Positions 44,884 through 56,342 of a DNA stretch of 64,000 nucleotides are shown in pieces; within the stretch, counting starts at the first letter, position 1; each line of letters starts with the position of its first letter. Source of the DNA: Blumeriella jaapii (Eukaryota; Ascomycota; Leotiomycetes; Helotiales; Drepanopezizaceae); contig VWND01000002.1 of NCBI GenBank assembly GCA_009599575.1, positions 558,001-622,000 on the forward strand, in the 5' to 3' direction. A program made the translations under genes and the position numbers. A model generated the notes under the pieces. That model worked only from the letters and a program-made list of their open reading frames with translations. It ran no database searches and was not told the origin of the DNA.

Positions 44884-46541
44884 GCTGGTTTCGCAATTGA
44901 CTGAAAAACAACCCCGACTTTTATACTATTCGCATAAAGCCGATTGAACGCATACGCCTCGATTCGCATACCGAAAAAGATATACAAGCTTGGTTTATTC
45001 AGCTAGAAGAAGATATAACGCGTTATAATATCGATTCGCCGAAAAAGATATTTAATATGGACGAATCTGGCGCTCGGGTTGGCTGCCCTCCGGGGGAATA
45101 TATAATCGTTCCTATTGCGGTCAAAGAAATGTATACAAGCTCCTCTAATAATCGCAAATCGCTTATAATAATCGAAACTATTCGAAGAAACGGAAAAAAG
45201 ATTCTGCCGCCGTATATTATTATTTCTGGAACGAAGATTATGGCCAATTGAATTCGAAACGAATTAATAGGAAACGAGCAATTAGATTGCTTTTTTACTG
45301 GTTATATTAACAACGAAATTATCTTACGCTACGCCGATCACTTGATTGCTTATATATATTCTGGACCAGATAAAGCGTGGAAATTGCTTTTATTAAACGG
45401 CCACGAATCGCATAAATACGATTTATTCGTATTAAAGCTAAAGGAAGCTTATATACACTGTTTTTGGTTTCCTAGCCATTTTACACACGCTTTTCAGCTT
45501 TTAAACGTCGGTGTATTTCGCTTTTGGAAATATTATCACGCTTTTGCTATACAATCGGCTATGCGAAGCCTCGATTTTGAATATACGATTACTTTTTTTT
45601 TTTCGGGATTTAAAGCAAATTCGTCAAAACGCTATGCAATAATATATAATACGCGACGCTTGGAAAACCTTTGGCATATGGCCTGTTTCGTGCAAAGCCG
45701 GATTAAAGAAAATACGCAGTTATAAGGGTAAAAAAAAGGTTCCTGGATCAATCAGAAAAAAGAAGAAAACGAAATGGATCTTTCAGTTCTGCCTTCAAAC
45801 CGTTTTAACGAAGCCGAACTATGGTCAACGTTTACAGCTCTGAATTCATTTAAAAACAAAGATTCTATACTGTTTTCAGACGATACGAAAGCTGTTTTTA
45901 AAAAGACTATGAATACTGCATCGATAGAATTACAAAAAGCTTAATTAATTGCAATGCAAAATATATCTTTATAACAAAAAGCTATAGAAAGCTCGAAACG
46001 CAAAAACATATCACGGCGGAGTATTCACAAAGGAGGCTCCTCTGCTTCGGTTCGCGATCTTAAAGAAAAGATTAAAATTCGAAAAGCAGCAGAAAAAACG
46101 CTAGCTTTACGAAAAGCCGAAAAAAAAGCTTTTACTTAAGCTTGTAATAAGCAAAAGAAACAGCTTACGAATCTCGGAGTCCAAGCTCGTAAAAGCAATA
46201 AAACGAAGAAAAATCGAATTCGAAATTATACAAGAAATGGCGAAGTTCATCTTTTTTCGGCCGAAGATTATATAATGGAACGCGAACCCGATAAAACTCC
46301 TACAACAATCGAGCAGCTTTTTACTGAACGAGAAGACTACCCCGAATTACTGCATATTGTATTACAATTGCAAGCAGAGCTGGGTGAATTGAATAAGCTT
46401 TCTGAAAGTGGCGAAGGAGTAGTAATTCGGACTGGAAATTCGTACAAAGACGATTTAAATCACTTTTAATTAATTGAAAGTGGGAGTTCCGACGTAGAAT
46501 CTGATGGGGGTTCTGTAGATTCTATTCGCATGCAGGCTGAT
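44884..46541 (+). pseudogene. Pogo transposase, DDE domain and C-terminal fragment
   Basis: Opens with RWFRN-stop-LKNNPDF and IRIKPIERIRLDSHTEKD, then MDESGARVGCPPGEYIIVP (first catalytic Asp at 45060-45062), LLLNGHESHKYD and QLLNVGVFRFW. The second and third acidic residues, expected as Asp, read Asn at 45396-45398 and 45504-45506, 35 residues apart (DD35D-type spacing); both are single G-to-A changes. The C-terminus has a Lys-rich stretch and ends near 46470-46540. Confidence 0.87.
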
Positions 46542-46624
46542 TTTATCCCTTTTTAATTTAGCATAATTGAATATCTGGCGTTGGTGGTGTTTATATACAA
46601 ATTGCGATAGCAGAAAATGACAGA

Positions 46625-46713
46625 CTGAGATGGGACACTTGGATGCAGTGGGACACTTGCTTTCCCCCACATTATTCGAGTGCCCGCAGAATAAATGTGG
46701 GAAGGCAGCCCAC
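46625..46713 (+). repeat. Right terminal inverted repeat of the pogo element (89 bp)
   Basis: Reverse complement of 9713-9801 with few differences, and less RIP-altered than the left copy. Contains the direct repeat TGGGACACTTG twice. Followed by TA. Confidence 0.93.
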
Positions 46714-47285
46714 TATTACATATTGTACATGGTAGGTAAGATCTGTACCATGCTCTCCGGTCCATGCAACACAGTATCTGTACATACATACTGTATAGTA
46801 CAGTTCACACAGTACACACAGTACAGTACGGATGCTACCTATATATCTACTCACCTAAGCTGCCATGATAAGCAGATGCTATACGGCCAAGATGCAAAGG
46901 GTATTATTCGTTACAGTACTTCCAAGTGAAGCCACGCGTGCAAGCACGACAACTAAGGTACAGTACTCACTCTACCTACAGTACAGTACGTGACACGCTC
47001 GCGCCACAAATATGCTGCAGATACGATAGCCACTGCGTGTACAGCACAGTACACCCAGATCTCCCAAGCCCTCCCAAACGCCGCGCCAAGTGCTCGACAT
47101 GTCGGCCTCATACTCAAACTGCGCTTTCTCGTGTCTCTGGGTCGATGCCCGCTGGCTGCTGGCATCAAACTTCCACAGCCGTGGGCCTGTCGTTCGGCAT
47201 CATCCCTCCCCCGCTACTGGCCGACCTTGCACGTCTGTTCGTTCCTCATCATGACAAAAGAAAGTCCGACACCGGGATCGGCCGC
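46714..47285. other. Spacer between the transposon island and ICE2, no gene seen
   Basis: 572 bp with many TACAGTAC/GTACAGTAC words (46780-46830, 46915, 46960-46990, 47040). It should hold the ICE2 3' UTR. Confidence 0.5.
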
Positions 47286-48644
47286 CTAATCGGTCTTCCA
47301 GTGACTCGTGAGATCGTCCACATCTTCTTTCCCCAGGTACAGCTCCAAGGAATACAAGGCCATCGTTGCAGCCACGTTAACCCATCGCCATATGTTCCCG
47401 CCGGAGTCGCCCCCTTGCATAGTCCACCATTCGGCGAGGTTGCCCTCGGCCGAGGTGGTGGAGAAGTGTTGCATCAGGAGACTGGTGTAGACGGCCACGA
47501 GAATGCTGGGGCTGAACCAGCTCAGGAGTCCTAGGATTTTGCCCGCGCCATCGCTATCCTCCAGGCTGGGTTCCTGAGAGAGAGCACGAACTCCGGATTC
47601 GCGTACCGCCGGAATGATTCGAGTAGCCGAGTAGAAGACGAAAATCCGGTACGCCAGCGATATGATGACCGATGGAGTGATGGTTTGGAACGCGGCATAG
47701 AGGAACGTGAAGCCTGAGAGGACCGCTGATGGCAAGGTAGACACCATGTACAGAACCGTGCTATACGAAGCCATGATAATCGGAGGAAAGGGTGGAAAGT
47801 CGGGCTGGGCGGGAGGTGGTGGAGGCTCCGAAGTGGGCTGGTAGTCGGTAAAGATCTGGTAAATGCACAAAACCACATATGCAAAGAGCAGAGAGCTTTC
47901 CACCGGGTTACCCCTACCGCTTCCGATTCCCCAGGCGCATAGAAATACTGCACAGGTTATCGTGACCCCAATCAGCGTGGCGTCCACATTGCCAACCTCT
48001 GGGAAACTCATGATGCGCCAGAGGAAGTAGACAGCGCTGGAGATGATCGACCCGGACAGAATTAGCAAGCCAATCTGGATCATGTTAGCTAGGAAAAGAG
48101 ACACTGGAAAGGGAAGGGGACATGCCATCCACATCTCGCTTCTTCCACGATTGACGAGCCACCTTGTGATTTGACCAGCAGCTTGGATGACCAACAGACT
48201 ACAGAACCCTTCGGCAAGTTGAAAGAAGGGGGTTGAGTATCTGAGGACCTTGTCCCAGGTTCCAACGGTCATCATCTCTAGCAGCCCGCCAGCGCCAAAG
48301 ATCCACTCCTTCATGCTCGCATCCTGCGCTCTTTGCCCATCAAAAGTTCGTGCGACCCAGTCCCCACTGTTGTTCGTGTCGACCGCGAATCGATTCATGC
48401 TCCATATCAGAAGTCCTGGTATAAGCATCCACTGTGCCAGCCCGATCGCCTTCACCAGCGCCCATCGAACCTTGGAGTCGTCTGGCGTCGCTAACTTCAG
48501 AGTCGAGTAGAAGAAGTAGAAGTAGAACAAGCTGAGCGAGAACGCCAGGCCACACTCCCGCCCGCCGACATCGAAAGCTATGGGTATGGAGAGGATGATC
48601 GAGAGGAGGAAAGTCGCGGAGGAGAACACACGGAATAACCACAT
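47286..48644 (-). CDS. ICE2: ICE2 family multi-pass ER membrane protein
   Basis: Single exon, 452 residues. Ice2 is an integral ER protein of yeast involved in cortical ER structure and inheritance and in membrane-lipid homeostasis. Seen: an immediate N-terminal hydrophobic segment (LFRVFSSATFLLSIILSIPI) with the family-like FDVGGRECGLAFSLSLF after it, and about eight to ten further hydrophobic segments spread over the chain, separated by short loops. There is a Pro-rich loop (EPPPPPAQPDFPPFPP) near residue 280. No catalytic motif is expected. The C-terminal end is hydrophilic (WKTD) and lacks a classic KKXX signal. First Met chosen because the hydrophobic segment begins directly after it. 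It diverges from MYG1 over 676 bp, and its 3' end faces the transposon island. Confidence 0.85.
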   Translation of the reverse strand: MWLFRVFSSATFLLSIILSIPIAFDVGGRECGLAFSLSLFYFYFFYSTLKLATPDDSKVRWALVKAIGLAQWMLIPGLLIWSMNRFAVDTNNSGDWVARTFDGQRAQDASMKEWIFGAGGLLEMMTVGTWDKVLRYSTPFFQLAEGFCSLLVIQAAGQITRWLVNRGRSEMWMACPLPFPVSLFLANMIQIGLLILSGSIISSAVYFLWRIMSFPEVGNVDATLIGVTITCAVFLCAWGIGSGRGNPVESSLLFAYVVLCIYQIFTDYQPTSEPPPPPAQPDFPPFPPIIMASYSTVLYMVSTLPSAVLSGFTFLYAAFQTITPSVIISLAYRIFVFYSATRIIPAVRESGVRALSQEPSLEDSDGAGKILGLLSWFSPSILVAVYTSLLMQHFSTTSAEGNLAEWWTMQGGDSGGNIWRWVNVAATMALYSLELYLGKEDVDDLTSHWKTD

Positions 48645-49320
48645 CAGCGCGGTCGGCGCCGGAGCGAGCGTAGAAGCGTGCCCAGCTCGGTGTCCCTGAT
48701 TTTAGCCCGGTACAGGACTCTGGAGTCGAGGAGACGCGGAGTCGAGGAGACGCGTCGTCGATCTGTGGAAGTCGAGTTTCTGATGTGTGTCAGGGCTGGC
48801 TGAACTGTACTGTGCTGTACCACTCTTATCGGGACCGTGTCGAGGTCGTTATCAGCACGCACGCGAATGAACGCTTTGAGAGGTGATGGAATAATAGCCG
48901 TGTGACTTTTACATGCCTAGACAAGAATTGTAGTCGATCCTCTAAACATCCGGCAGGCTGGGGTAGATGTTGTCTTCAACTTGCTGCCAATGATTTGATG
49001 TCGTGTGCAAATGTGCCCAGGGTTGTCAATGTTCAAGATCAGCCAGTGCTTTTCGAGAGAGGGGCACGATGTGAGAAAATCCGCATGAAGATGTCGAGAT
49101 GACGCGTCCAAAACCCAGGTAAGGAAGAGAATTTGAGAAGACCGTCTGCTGCCAATTTTTTTTTTTTTTGGTTTGGTTCGCTTTTCTTGCAAGTCCTTCC
49201 GTGTGTATCGGTGAACGCAAGTTATCAGGCTAAAACCCTGGCCCACTGTGGTGTACCTTTACTACGAAGCTTTCAACCAACAGTAAACACCCGCTTTGTA
49301 TGTTGCGCAACACCCTGAGA
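48645..49320. promoter_or_regulatory. Divergent promoter region between ICE2 and MYG1
   Basis: 676 bp. Contains a TACAGTAC-related cluster (GTACTGTGCTGTAC at about 48808) and a 13-T run near 49159. No defined site recognised. Confidence 0.45.
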
Positions 49321-50421
49321 ATGGCGGAAACAGCAGCAAAAAGAGTCAAGACTTCGCCGGTCACTATTGGCACTCACAATGGGTAAGTAAGAACTAGGCT
49401 CAGCTTTCGCATTGGCTAACCATCCCATGGACACTTCCACGCCGACGAGGCTTTGGCAGTGTACATGCTCCGCTTACTACCTACCTACTCCTCCTCCCAG
49501 CTCATCCGAACTCGAGACCCTGCCCTTCTTCAGACATGCCACACGGTCGTCGATGTAGGAGGAGAGTACGATGCGTCGGCCAACAGATACGATCACCACC
49601 AACGTACCTTTTCCACCACCTTTCCAAGCCGACCGACCAAGCTCTCCTCCGCAGGGCTAGTGTACATGCATTTCGGCAAGGCCATCATCGCCCAGAAGCT
49701 TGGTGTTTCCGAGGATGCTGAGGAGGTCGCCATCATTTGGAACAAAATCTACGAGAGCTTCATCGAGGCCTTGGACGCCCACGATAATGGCATCTCGGTT
49801 TATGACCCAAAGGCTATTTCAGCTGCCGGCCTGGAGAAGAGGTTCAGCGATGGAGGATTCTCTCTGGGTGCTATGGTCTCGAGATTGAACCCGAACTGGA
49901 ACGATCCTGCTCCCTCAGACCCTGCGGAGGCACAAGCAGCGGAGGATGCGAAGTTCGTGGTTGCTAGCGAGCGTATGGGCGAGGAGTTCTCGCGGGACTT
50001 GGATTACTACATCAAGTGTTGGCTGCCAGCTAGAGATTTAGTGCACAAGGCATACGCCAAGCGACTCGAGTACGATCCTCAGGGAAGAATCTTGGTCTTC
50101 GATGGTCAATCGGTGCCTTGGAAGGACCATCTCTACACCCTCGAGGCCCAGGATGGAGGAGAGGCGAAGGTGCTCTACGTTCTGTACCCTGAGAAGCCAT
50201 TACCCGGTGCCAAGTGGAGAATCCAGTGTGTGCCCGTCAACAAGGACTCTTTCGAGAGCAGAAAGCCCTTGCCCGAGGCGTGGAGAGGTTTCAGAGACGA
50301 GGAGCTAGACAAGATCTCTGGGATTAACGGAGGCGTATTCGTCCATGCTGCTGGTTTCATCGGCGGGAATAACTCCTTTGAGGGTGCAAAGGCCATGGCA
50401 CTCAAGGCGCTCGATGTATGA
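49321..50421 (+). CDS. MYG1: MYG1 exonuclease (DHH-like), with an abnormal 3' splice site
   Basis: Two exons, 49321-49382 and 49431-50421, 350 residues if spliced so. MYG1 is a DHH-superfamily 3'-5' RNA exonuclease shared by nucleus and mitochondria. Seen: VKTSPVTIGTHNG and FHADEALAVYM, metal-binding motifs near residues 15-30; VDVGGEYDASANRYDHHQR with the DHH signature; AHDNGISVYD; and the C-terminal GGVFVHAAGFIGGN. Odd: the donor at 49383 (GTAAGT) and the branch-like GCTAAC are fine, but the acceptor that gives the right frame ends in GG (ATGG at 49427-49430) where AG is needed. An in-frame TAA at 49417-49419 excludes read-through, and no AG lies between it and the exon. Either a non-canonical GT-GG intron, a base error or a mutation. 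Otherwise the gene is intact. Confidence 0.88.
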
Positions 50422-52380
50422 AGTGGATTAGGATAGGAATGCATTGCAAAGCGATGGCGGAAGGGAAAAAACTCAGAGACACTCTCGGGACATTGTGCTA
50501 TTTTAATGAACAGCATGCCAGCGTTGGGAAGAAGTGGATAAAAAGTTGTGAATTTGATACTGGTGTATTGTGTAGTGATTCTGTAGAGCTTTGGGATATC
50601 ATAATCCGTGGATATAGTAGACCACACATCTGTGATGCATCTTTCATTTTGCTCTAGACACCATGCCAGAGGATAAGACCGGGCTCCCAGAAATGCTGTC
50701 TTCTTTACAAGGACAACTATTTGCTTTCAGGTTTCAAGTAAGGGATGAAATTACATAGATTGAACCTATATACGCTTGACGTCGGCGCTGGCAATGACAT
50801 GTAGCACCTCTACTCTTACTGTGAAATCTACTCTAGAACAGACTCGTGGCATTGGACCGCCTTTTCAGGGAGCAGAGGATTTGTAGGAGGTTTGCATTGA
50901 CTACAGGGGTTTCTAAGATGGAGGTTGCGAACTCTGGAATACAATGTGTACGGGTGAATCACGTAATGATCTCATCACATGACGACAACGTCATTTTGAA
51001 TCATGTGATGAAACGTGATCCCAATCCCCTTACACGCCTAGTGGACAGAAAATTGGCTAGACAATTCCAGCTGTCCGTCATTGAGTTCGAGGATTTAGCA
51101 TAATCGTCAAATGAAGACGAATGGATAATGATCTGATAGAACTAAGGCATTGCCCTGGCAAGAGCATGCACCACTATGTTTTCGCATTGTTATCATTTAC
51201 ATTTCTCGACGTGTACTGCCTTCTAGTCTGTTCCATATCCAATCGCAGAAAGACCCTGCAGACCCAAGCGTAACTGAATGAAATGTTGGAATAGTGAAGG
51301 GAAGGAGGTTTGACGAAGTGTGAAGAACTAAAGGGACCAGGGGTGATGTGCATGCTCAGAAACCATAACGAATTTAGTGTCGCCATCTTTTCCTTAGAAA
51401 ATCCGTGCTTGACTCTATTTTGGTGATCATCATAGCAAGCTCGAGTCCAGCTCCTTCGACAGAGCATCTGCGACAGCGCACCTTTGAGTCGGGAAACATC
51501 TCCTCAAAGAGAAGACTTAGAGTTATGGCCCCAGCTCTTGGTAGCTGCCACCGCTTTCCATAAGCTATGGACCCAGAAGAAAGAGAATCGAGAACTTCTC
51601 GCATCAAGAATAAGCCCCATCGAGTTACCTCTCCCACCACTCGCGTAGCAGGAGGGGCAATCGCATAACTGTCATTCTCGACGAAATGAGCTCAACGACC
51701 AGAACATCCCCAACGTTCCCAGAACAGCCCAAACACCTCCTACAAAACTTGCTGCACCAGGTTCCGAGAAACGTTGCAAAGAAGCGTGGACTCGTATCGT
51801 CATCCGTCGGATCTTCTCTGCTCAGAATCGAGGCTCCAAGAGCAGTGAGAGTGTAGTACAGACGGTGGGAGGGTGGAGGAAGAGTCAGGGAATTGGTAGA
51901 AGAGAAGCCGCTGTGTTGCTTCTATGGCGGCGCGTTTCCGCAAATCCTTCCCAAGGAAGGGTGTCCGGGGACTTTCTCCCAAAGCAAGAGTGGCTACTAC
52001 GAGCCGAGAGACCGAAGAAGGCCTCTCTGTTTGTGTGCTTCGAATGCGATTCTTTGAGCGAGAAGTTGAGGAAAGGAGGAGAAAAAGTTGAGATGGAAAT
52101 TTTCAGAGGAAACTTGAGTAGCGAGTTGGCCCACGCTAACACTAGCGCGGAGCTAAGCCGTCGAGCCCTTGATTGGTCGACACGCCAGGAGCAGTCGCGA
52201 ACTGCTTTCCTCGAAGCGGCGCCTGAAAAAAGAACAAGAGAACTTCGAAGCTCCAGAGAACTTACAACAACCGCTTGCCCAAAGTGCCTCAACCTGCCGC
52301 GGAGAGACTCTCGCATCAACCAGTCTCTTCGACCTGAAGCTTTGCGCAACATTGGCATCCAGCACCACGCTTCTTCGAAG
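50422..52380. other. Long intergenic region upstream of RAE1
   Basis: About 2 kb with no gene I can support. Frames at 50846-51103 (plus) and 51174-51640 (minus) have no motif, intron or codon pattern of note. An open frame continuing upstream from the RAE1 ATG to 51865 is read as 5' leader, since the family N-terminus begins at 52381. Confidence 0.5.
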
Positions 52381-53591
52381 ATGGCCGGAATATTTGGAAA
52401 TGCGACGGCGAGCAGCACCAACGCAGCAAACACCCTCGGTGACCTCTCCCGCGATGTCGCGCTCAGCGACCCGCCAGAAGACAGCATCTCCGACCTGTCC
52501 TTCTCGCCGCAGTCTCTGCACCTGGCTGTAGCTTCGTGGGACAAGAAGGTCAGGATTTATGAGATTACTTCCACCGGAGCGAGTAACGGGAAGGCCTTCT
52601 TCGATTGCGAAGGACCTGTTCTCAGCTGCGACTGGTCGCCCGTGAGTAGAGAACACCTAGCGGGTATGGTATAAATGCTAATTTGGATCAGGACGGAACC
52701 AAGGTTGTAGGAGCTGGAGCCGACAAGGCTGCGCGGATCATAGATCTTGCAGCTGGCACAAACACCGCTACACAAGTTGCTGCCCACGATCAGCCGATTC
52801 GCTGCGTCAAGTACTTTACGCCGCCCAACGCCAACGCGCCGATGATCGTGACGGGATCCTGGGACAAGACAATCAAATACTGGGACTTGCGCCAATCAAC
52901 GGCTGTGGCAAGCGTACAATGTCAGGAACGGGTGTACACGTTGGATGTAAAGAAGAACCTCCTCGTCGTGGGGACCGCCGACCGATACATCAACGTAATC
53001 AACTTGAGCGATCCAACGAAATTCTACAAGACCCTCCAAAGTCCACTGAAGTGGCAAACAAGGGTGGTTAGTTGCTTCACCGATGCGACTGGTTTTGCTG
53101 TTGGAAGTATTGAGGGAAGGTGTGCTATTCAATATGTCGAAGAAAAGGACGCAAGGTAATATCTTCTGCTCATTCGATTTATGCCATTTTACTAACAGTT
53201 TACTTACAGCTCAAACTTCTCATTCAAGTGCCACCGCGACGCTCCCCAAAACAACATGACCAGCGTCTACTCTGTTAATTCCATCTCCTACCATCCCGTC
53301 CATGGTACCTTCAGCACAGCAGGTTCCGACGGCACATTCCACTTCTGGGACGGAGTCGCTAAACACAGACTCAAGGGTTACCCTTCCGTCGGAGGGCCCA
53401 TCTCAGCAACCGCCTTCGATTCCAAGGGAGACATCTTCGCCTACGCTGTCAGCTATGACTGGAGCAAGGGCTATGCAAGCAACACCGCCACGCACACTAA
53501 CAAGGTGATGATGCACGCTGTTACCTCTGACGAATGCAACCCCGACCTAGCGTTAAGAAGCGGTAGAGCGAACGAGCAACTACGGAAATGA
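52381..53591 (+). CDS. RAE1: RAE1/GLE2 mRNA export factor, WD40 protein
   Basis: Exons 52381-52641, 52692-53155 and 53210-53591 (introns 50 and 54 bp), 368 residues. Rae1/Gle2 is a seven-bladed beta-propeller that binds the GLEBS motif of a nucleoporin (Nup98/Nup116) at the pore and supports mRNA export. Seen: the family N-terminus ([20 protein letters not shown]), [89 protein letters not shown] split among blades, and [12 protein letters not shown]. The C-terminus ([15 protein letters not shown]) differs from the usual short basic tail, so a missed last exon is possible. Stop-to-stop convergence with KEX1 over 592 bp. Confidence 0.93.
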
Positions 53592-54183
53592 GGTTCAGAA
53601 GCCATTTGAAGAAATCCTAGTGGGAGGCAAGACAGAACGGAGTTGGACTGGACGGGAACGGTTGTAAGTTATGTGTCAGATGGGCGTCGATTTGCATATT
53701 TGGTGGAGATTTCCGGGGCCGGCAGGCTGCGAGAGGAAAGCATGCATGAGGGCGTTTCGGATCAGATTTTCAGCGACAAAATACCACAAGCCTATCATGC
53801 ACACGTAGTCTAGATAGGAATGCGATGGGCCGTCATAGTTGTAAGGAGACCACATTCGCAGCAGTCTGTTGTTATAGGTATAGTATTGGTAGGAACAGCA
53901 AGAAGTTCACGTGATACCCGCTTATGGCTTGGACAAACGGCCATCGAATCGACCTGTGACAAAACGGGAAAGAGGCACAACTCGGGTGGTGAACTTCTCA
54001 TCCTACCTCTTATCATAATTGATATGACATAACCATACGAGAGCCTGTAGAGTTAAGAAAGAGGATGTCATGGAAGGAAAATCGAGCTAAATCAAGCAAA
54101 TGTTTTTTTTTCGGGGGCTGCTATCGTATCAATCCCTACCAGGCCATGCTACCAAACTCCTCCGGTGCACAGGTCCGCCTCTT
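53592..54183. other. Convergent intergenic spacer RAE1/KEX1
   Basis: 592 bp between two stop codons; holds both 3' UTRs. No gene seen. Confidence 0.5.
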
Positions 54184-56342
54184 TTATCTTCCTCCCCCCT
54201 TCTCCTTGACGGTGGCATGGCCATTTCCAAGCCTCGCATCCTCGTCATCACTAGTACTCCCCAGGCTATACCGCTCCCGATCCATATCCTCAGTTGGCGT
54301 GCGCACATGCAATTCATCGAGCTCGCTCTCGTCGAAATCGGCAACTTCGACATCCCTACTTTGCCGCTTGTGCCTGAAGCTCTCCAGGCCCATACCACCT
54401 CTGACGCTCTCTCTGGCACCGCCTAAAGCCATAGGGTCGCCTCCGAAGATGCCTTTGTAACCGGCTCGTTGACGACGATCATTCCAGACATAATAGCCCC
54501 AAGCTCCGGCCGCTATGGTGACGATGACTAGAACAATTGCGCCTGATCTGTAGTATGCCTCCCATTTCGCAGCCTGAAGTCTCTCCTCCTCAGCTGCAAC
54601 AGCTGTGGTGCTGTTGGGGTGACCACCAACTGAAGTCTCAAGGCCTTTCTCTCCATCTATGCGACTGTCGGTTGGGACACCACCGATGCTGGAGATATCC
54701 ACACCCATGAAACGATCAAGCATATCCCGAGTCCGTCTAGAGTAATCGAATGGAACCATGTGTGACGAGTTAGAGAACAGAATGTAAGTCAGGTTTCGAG
54801 CCTCTTGCCAGAAACCAGCGTGTTCGCCCTCAAAAATCCAGTCTCTTCTTGGAGCCCAGGTGCCAGGAGATATCTCGAATCCCTTGCCACCATTCCACTC
54901 CATGTTGCTGATCAACTCCTCCGTTCCAACATGGTTGCAGATAAGATCATCAGCACCAGAAAAAAGGATGGTAGGGACCTCCTTGAGAAGATCGGGCATC
55001 AGTTGAATCGATGGCTTGGAATTCCGAGCTTTGAAAGCGCTGCTGACAGCTCCACTGCACTCAGTCCACCCTGTACGTTTCCCAGGGTCAATGTGAAGCG
55101 CCTCTGTGACGTCCTTACGGCGAAGATAAGGAGTAACTTCAGCCAAGTCCGGAGGCCAATTCATGCCACAGCTTGGGTAGCTGTCTTTTAGCTTGACATC
55201 GTACATGTTGTAACACTCGTAAGTGCCATCTGATTTCTTGACCTGGGTCTCTCGCAAGATTTCCTGTAGAATCGATTCACAAGTTTTGATGTCGACCTTA
55301 TCGAGTCCTCCAACCTCCTCTAGCGCTTTCATGCAGATAGCTTCTTGCGAGTCGAGCCTCTTCCCAATCTCGGACCCTCGTTCTACCAGTCCTCTTTCGT
55401 ATGCAAAAGACAGGTAAGCTTTGTATTGCTCCTTCGGCGAAATCCATCCATTGCCGATGAGCATACCCTTCAAGTTCCATTGATGCGTTGGCCCGGCCTT
55501 GTTTCGGTCTAGAATTGCCTTCGAAATGTACGGGATGTGCTGTCCAGCGTATGATTCCCCTGCAATATAAATCTGCAATTGTTAGTGATACATTCGCTGT
55601 ACTTTCCTCCATGACTCACATCATCGTGCTCAAATTCTGGGAACATAGCAAACCATTTCTCTAGGAATTGTATAAATTGATCTGCCATTGCCGGCAACTC
55701 CTGGACATAGCTGTCCGTATCGACAAAACTAAACCCGGTTCCAACAGGATTGTCCACGAACATAACACTTTGGAGAATCAGTAACTTGTATTGACTTTTG
55801 CTAGACCTTGCGGGTACTTACTTTGCAAATTCGTCCCATGAACCCGGGTTGTACTCCAGCTTGGGCCCGTTCTTACCGTCTTTCACACGGTAGGGCCCGA
55901 TCTCCATCAAGCCTCCGTCTGTAGTTCTATCAGCGCCTCGCTCCGTGTGAACTGAGTCCTCTTATCAACGCACCCTCAGAACTGCATCCTGGCCCGCCGT
56001 TCAGCCATATCACCAAGCGTTGCTTGTTCGCAATATGCCTGTTTTGATATAACCAGAAAAACAGGTTGCCGTTGTGCTCGGGTGTGATCTCGATATGTCT
56101 AGTAAGCCAGCAATCAGCCTAGCTCTTGTGTCAACCTCGCAGAAAAGGACGGTTGAAGCCTACCCAGCATGCATCTTCAACAAAGGTTCCGGCGCTCCTG
56201 GGAGCGAATGCACGAAGTAATCGGCTGCCGACTTGTCTGCGCGAACCGCCGCGGGCAGCATGGTCATGGCTAGAAGGCCACATATCGAGAGCAGCTGCTG
56301 TCCAGTGCCCCCTCGCGACCGTCCCTGACTGAGGATCCACAT
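54184..56342 (-). CDS. KEX1: KEX1 pheromone-processing carboxypeptidase
   Basis: Five exons on the minus strand: 56342-56164, 56098-55974, 55918-55822, 55767-55620 and 55572-54184; four GT...AG introns of 49-65 bp; 645 residues. Kex1 is a serine carboxypeptidase (S10) of the late Golgi that trims C-terminal Lys/Arg from propeptides cut by Kex2. Seen: a signal peptide ([19 protein letters not shown]), [20 protein letters not shown], catalytic Ser in GESYAG (about residue 190), Asp in GADDLICN (about 392), His in SHMVPFD (about 454), then a Ser/Thr/Glu-rich stalk, one membrane span ([20 protein letters not shown]) and an acidic cytosolic tail with Tyr and Ser/Asp motifs suited to Golgi retrieval. 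Length and layout match the family. Confidence 0.94.

Larger units (their letters stand above)
9713..46713 (+). mobile_element. Fot1/pogo-type DNA transposon, RIP-mutated, split by nested retrotransposons
   Basis: The outermost element of the island. It starts GTGGGCTGCC and ends with the reverse complement, has TA on both sides (9711-9712 and 46714-46715), and carries 89-bp terminal inverted repeats. Its own sequence survives in three pieces, 9713-10174, 30889-31054 and 44884-46713 (about 2.46 kb). These rejoin without loss when the two retrotransposon insertions and one copy of each target duplication are removed. The pieces encode, in order, the helix-turn-helix part, a connecting part and the DDE part of a pogo-like transposase. 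TA target choice, long inverted repeats and the MDESG...LLLxGHxSH...VGVF order fit the Tc1/mariner-pogo superfamily. Stops and catalytic Asp-to-Asn changes make it inactive. Confidence 0.93.

Noticed and set aside
51865..52380. In-frame upstream extension of RAE1 by 172 codons
   Set aside because: Family N-terminus starts at the ATG at 52381; the upstream composition looks like leader sequence.
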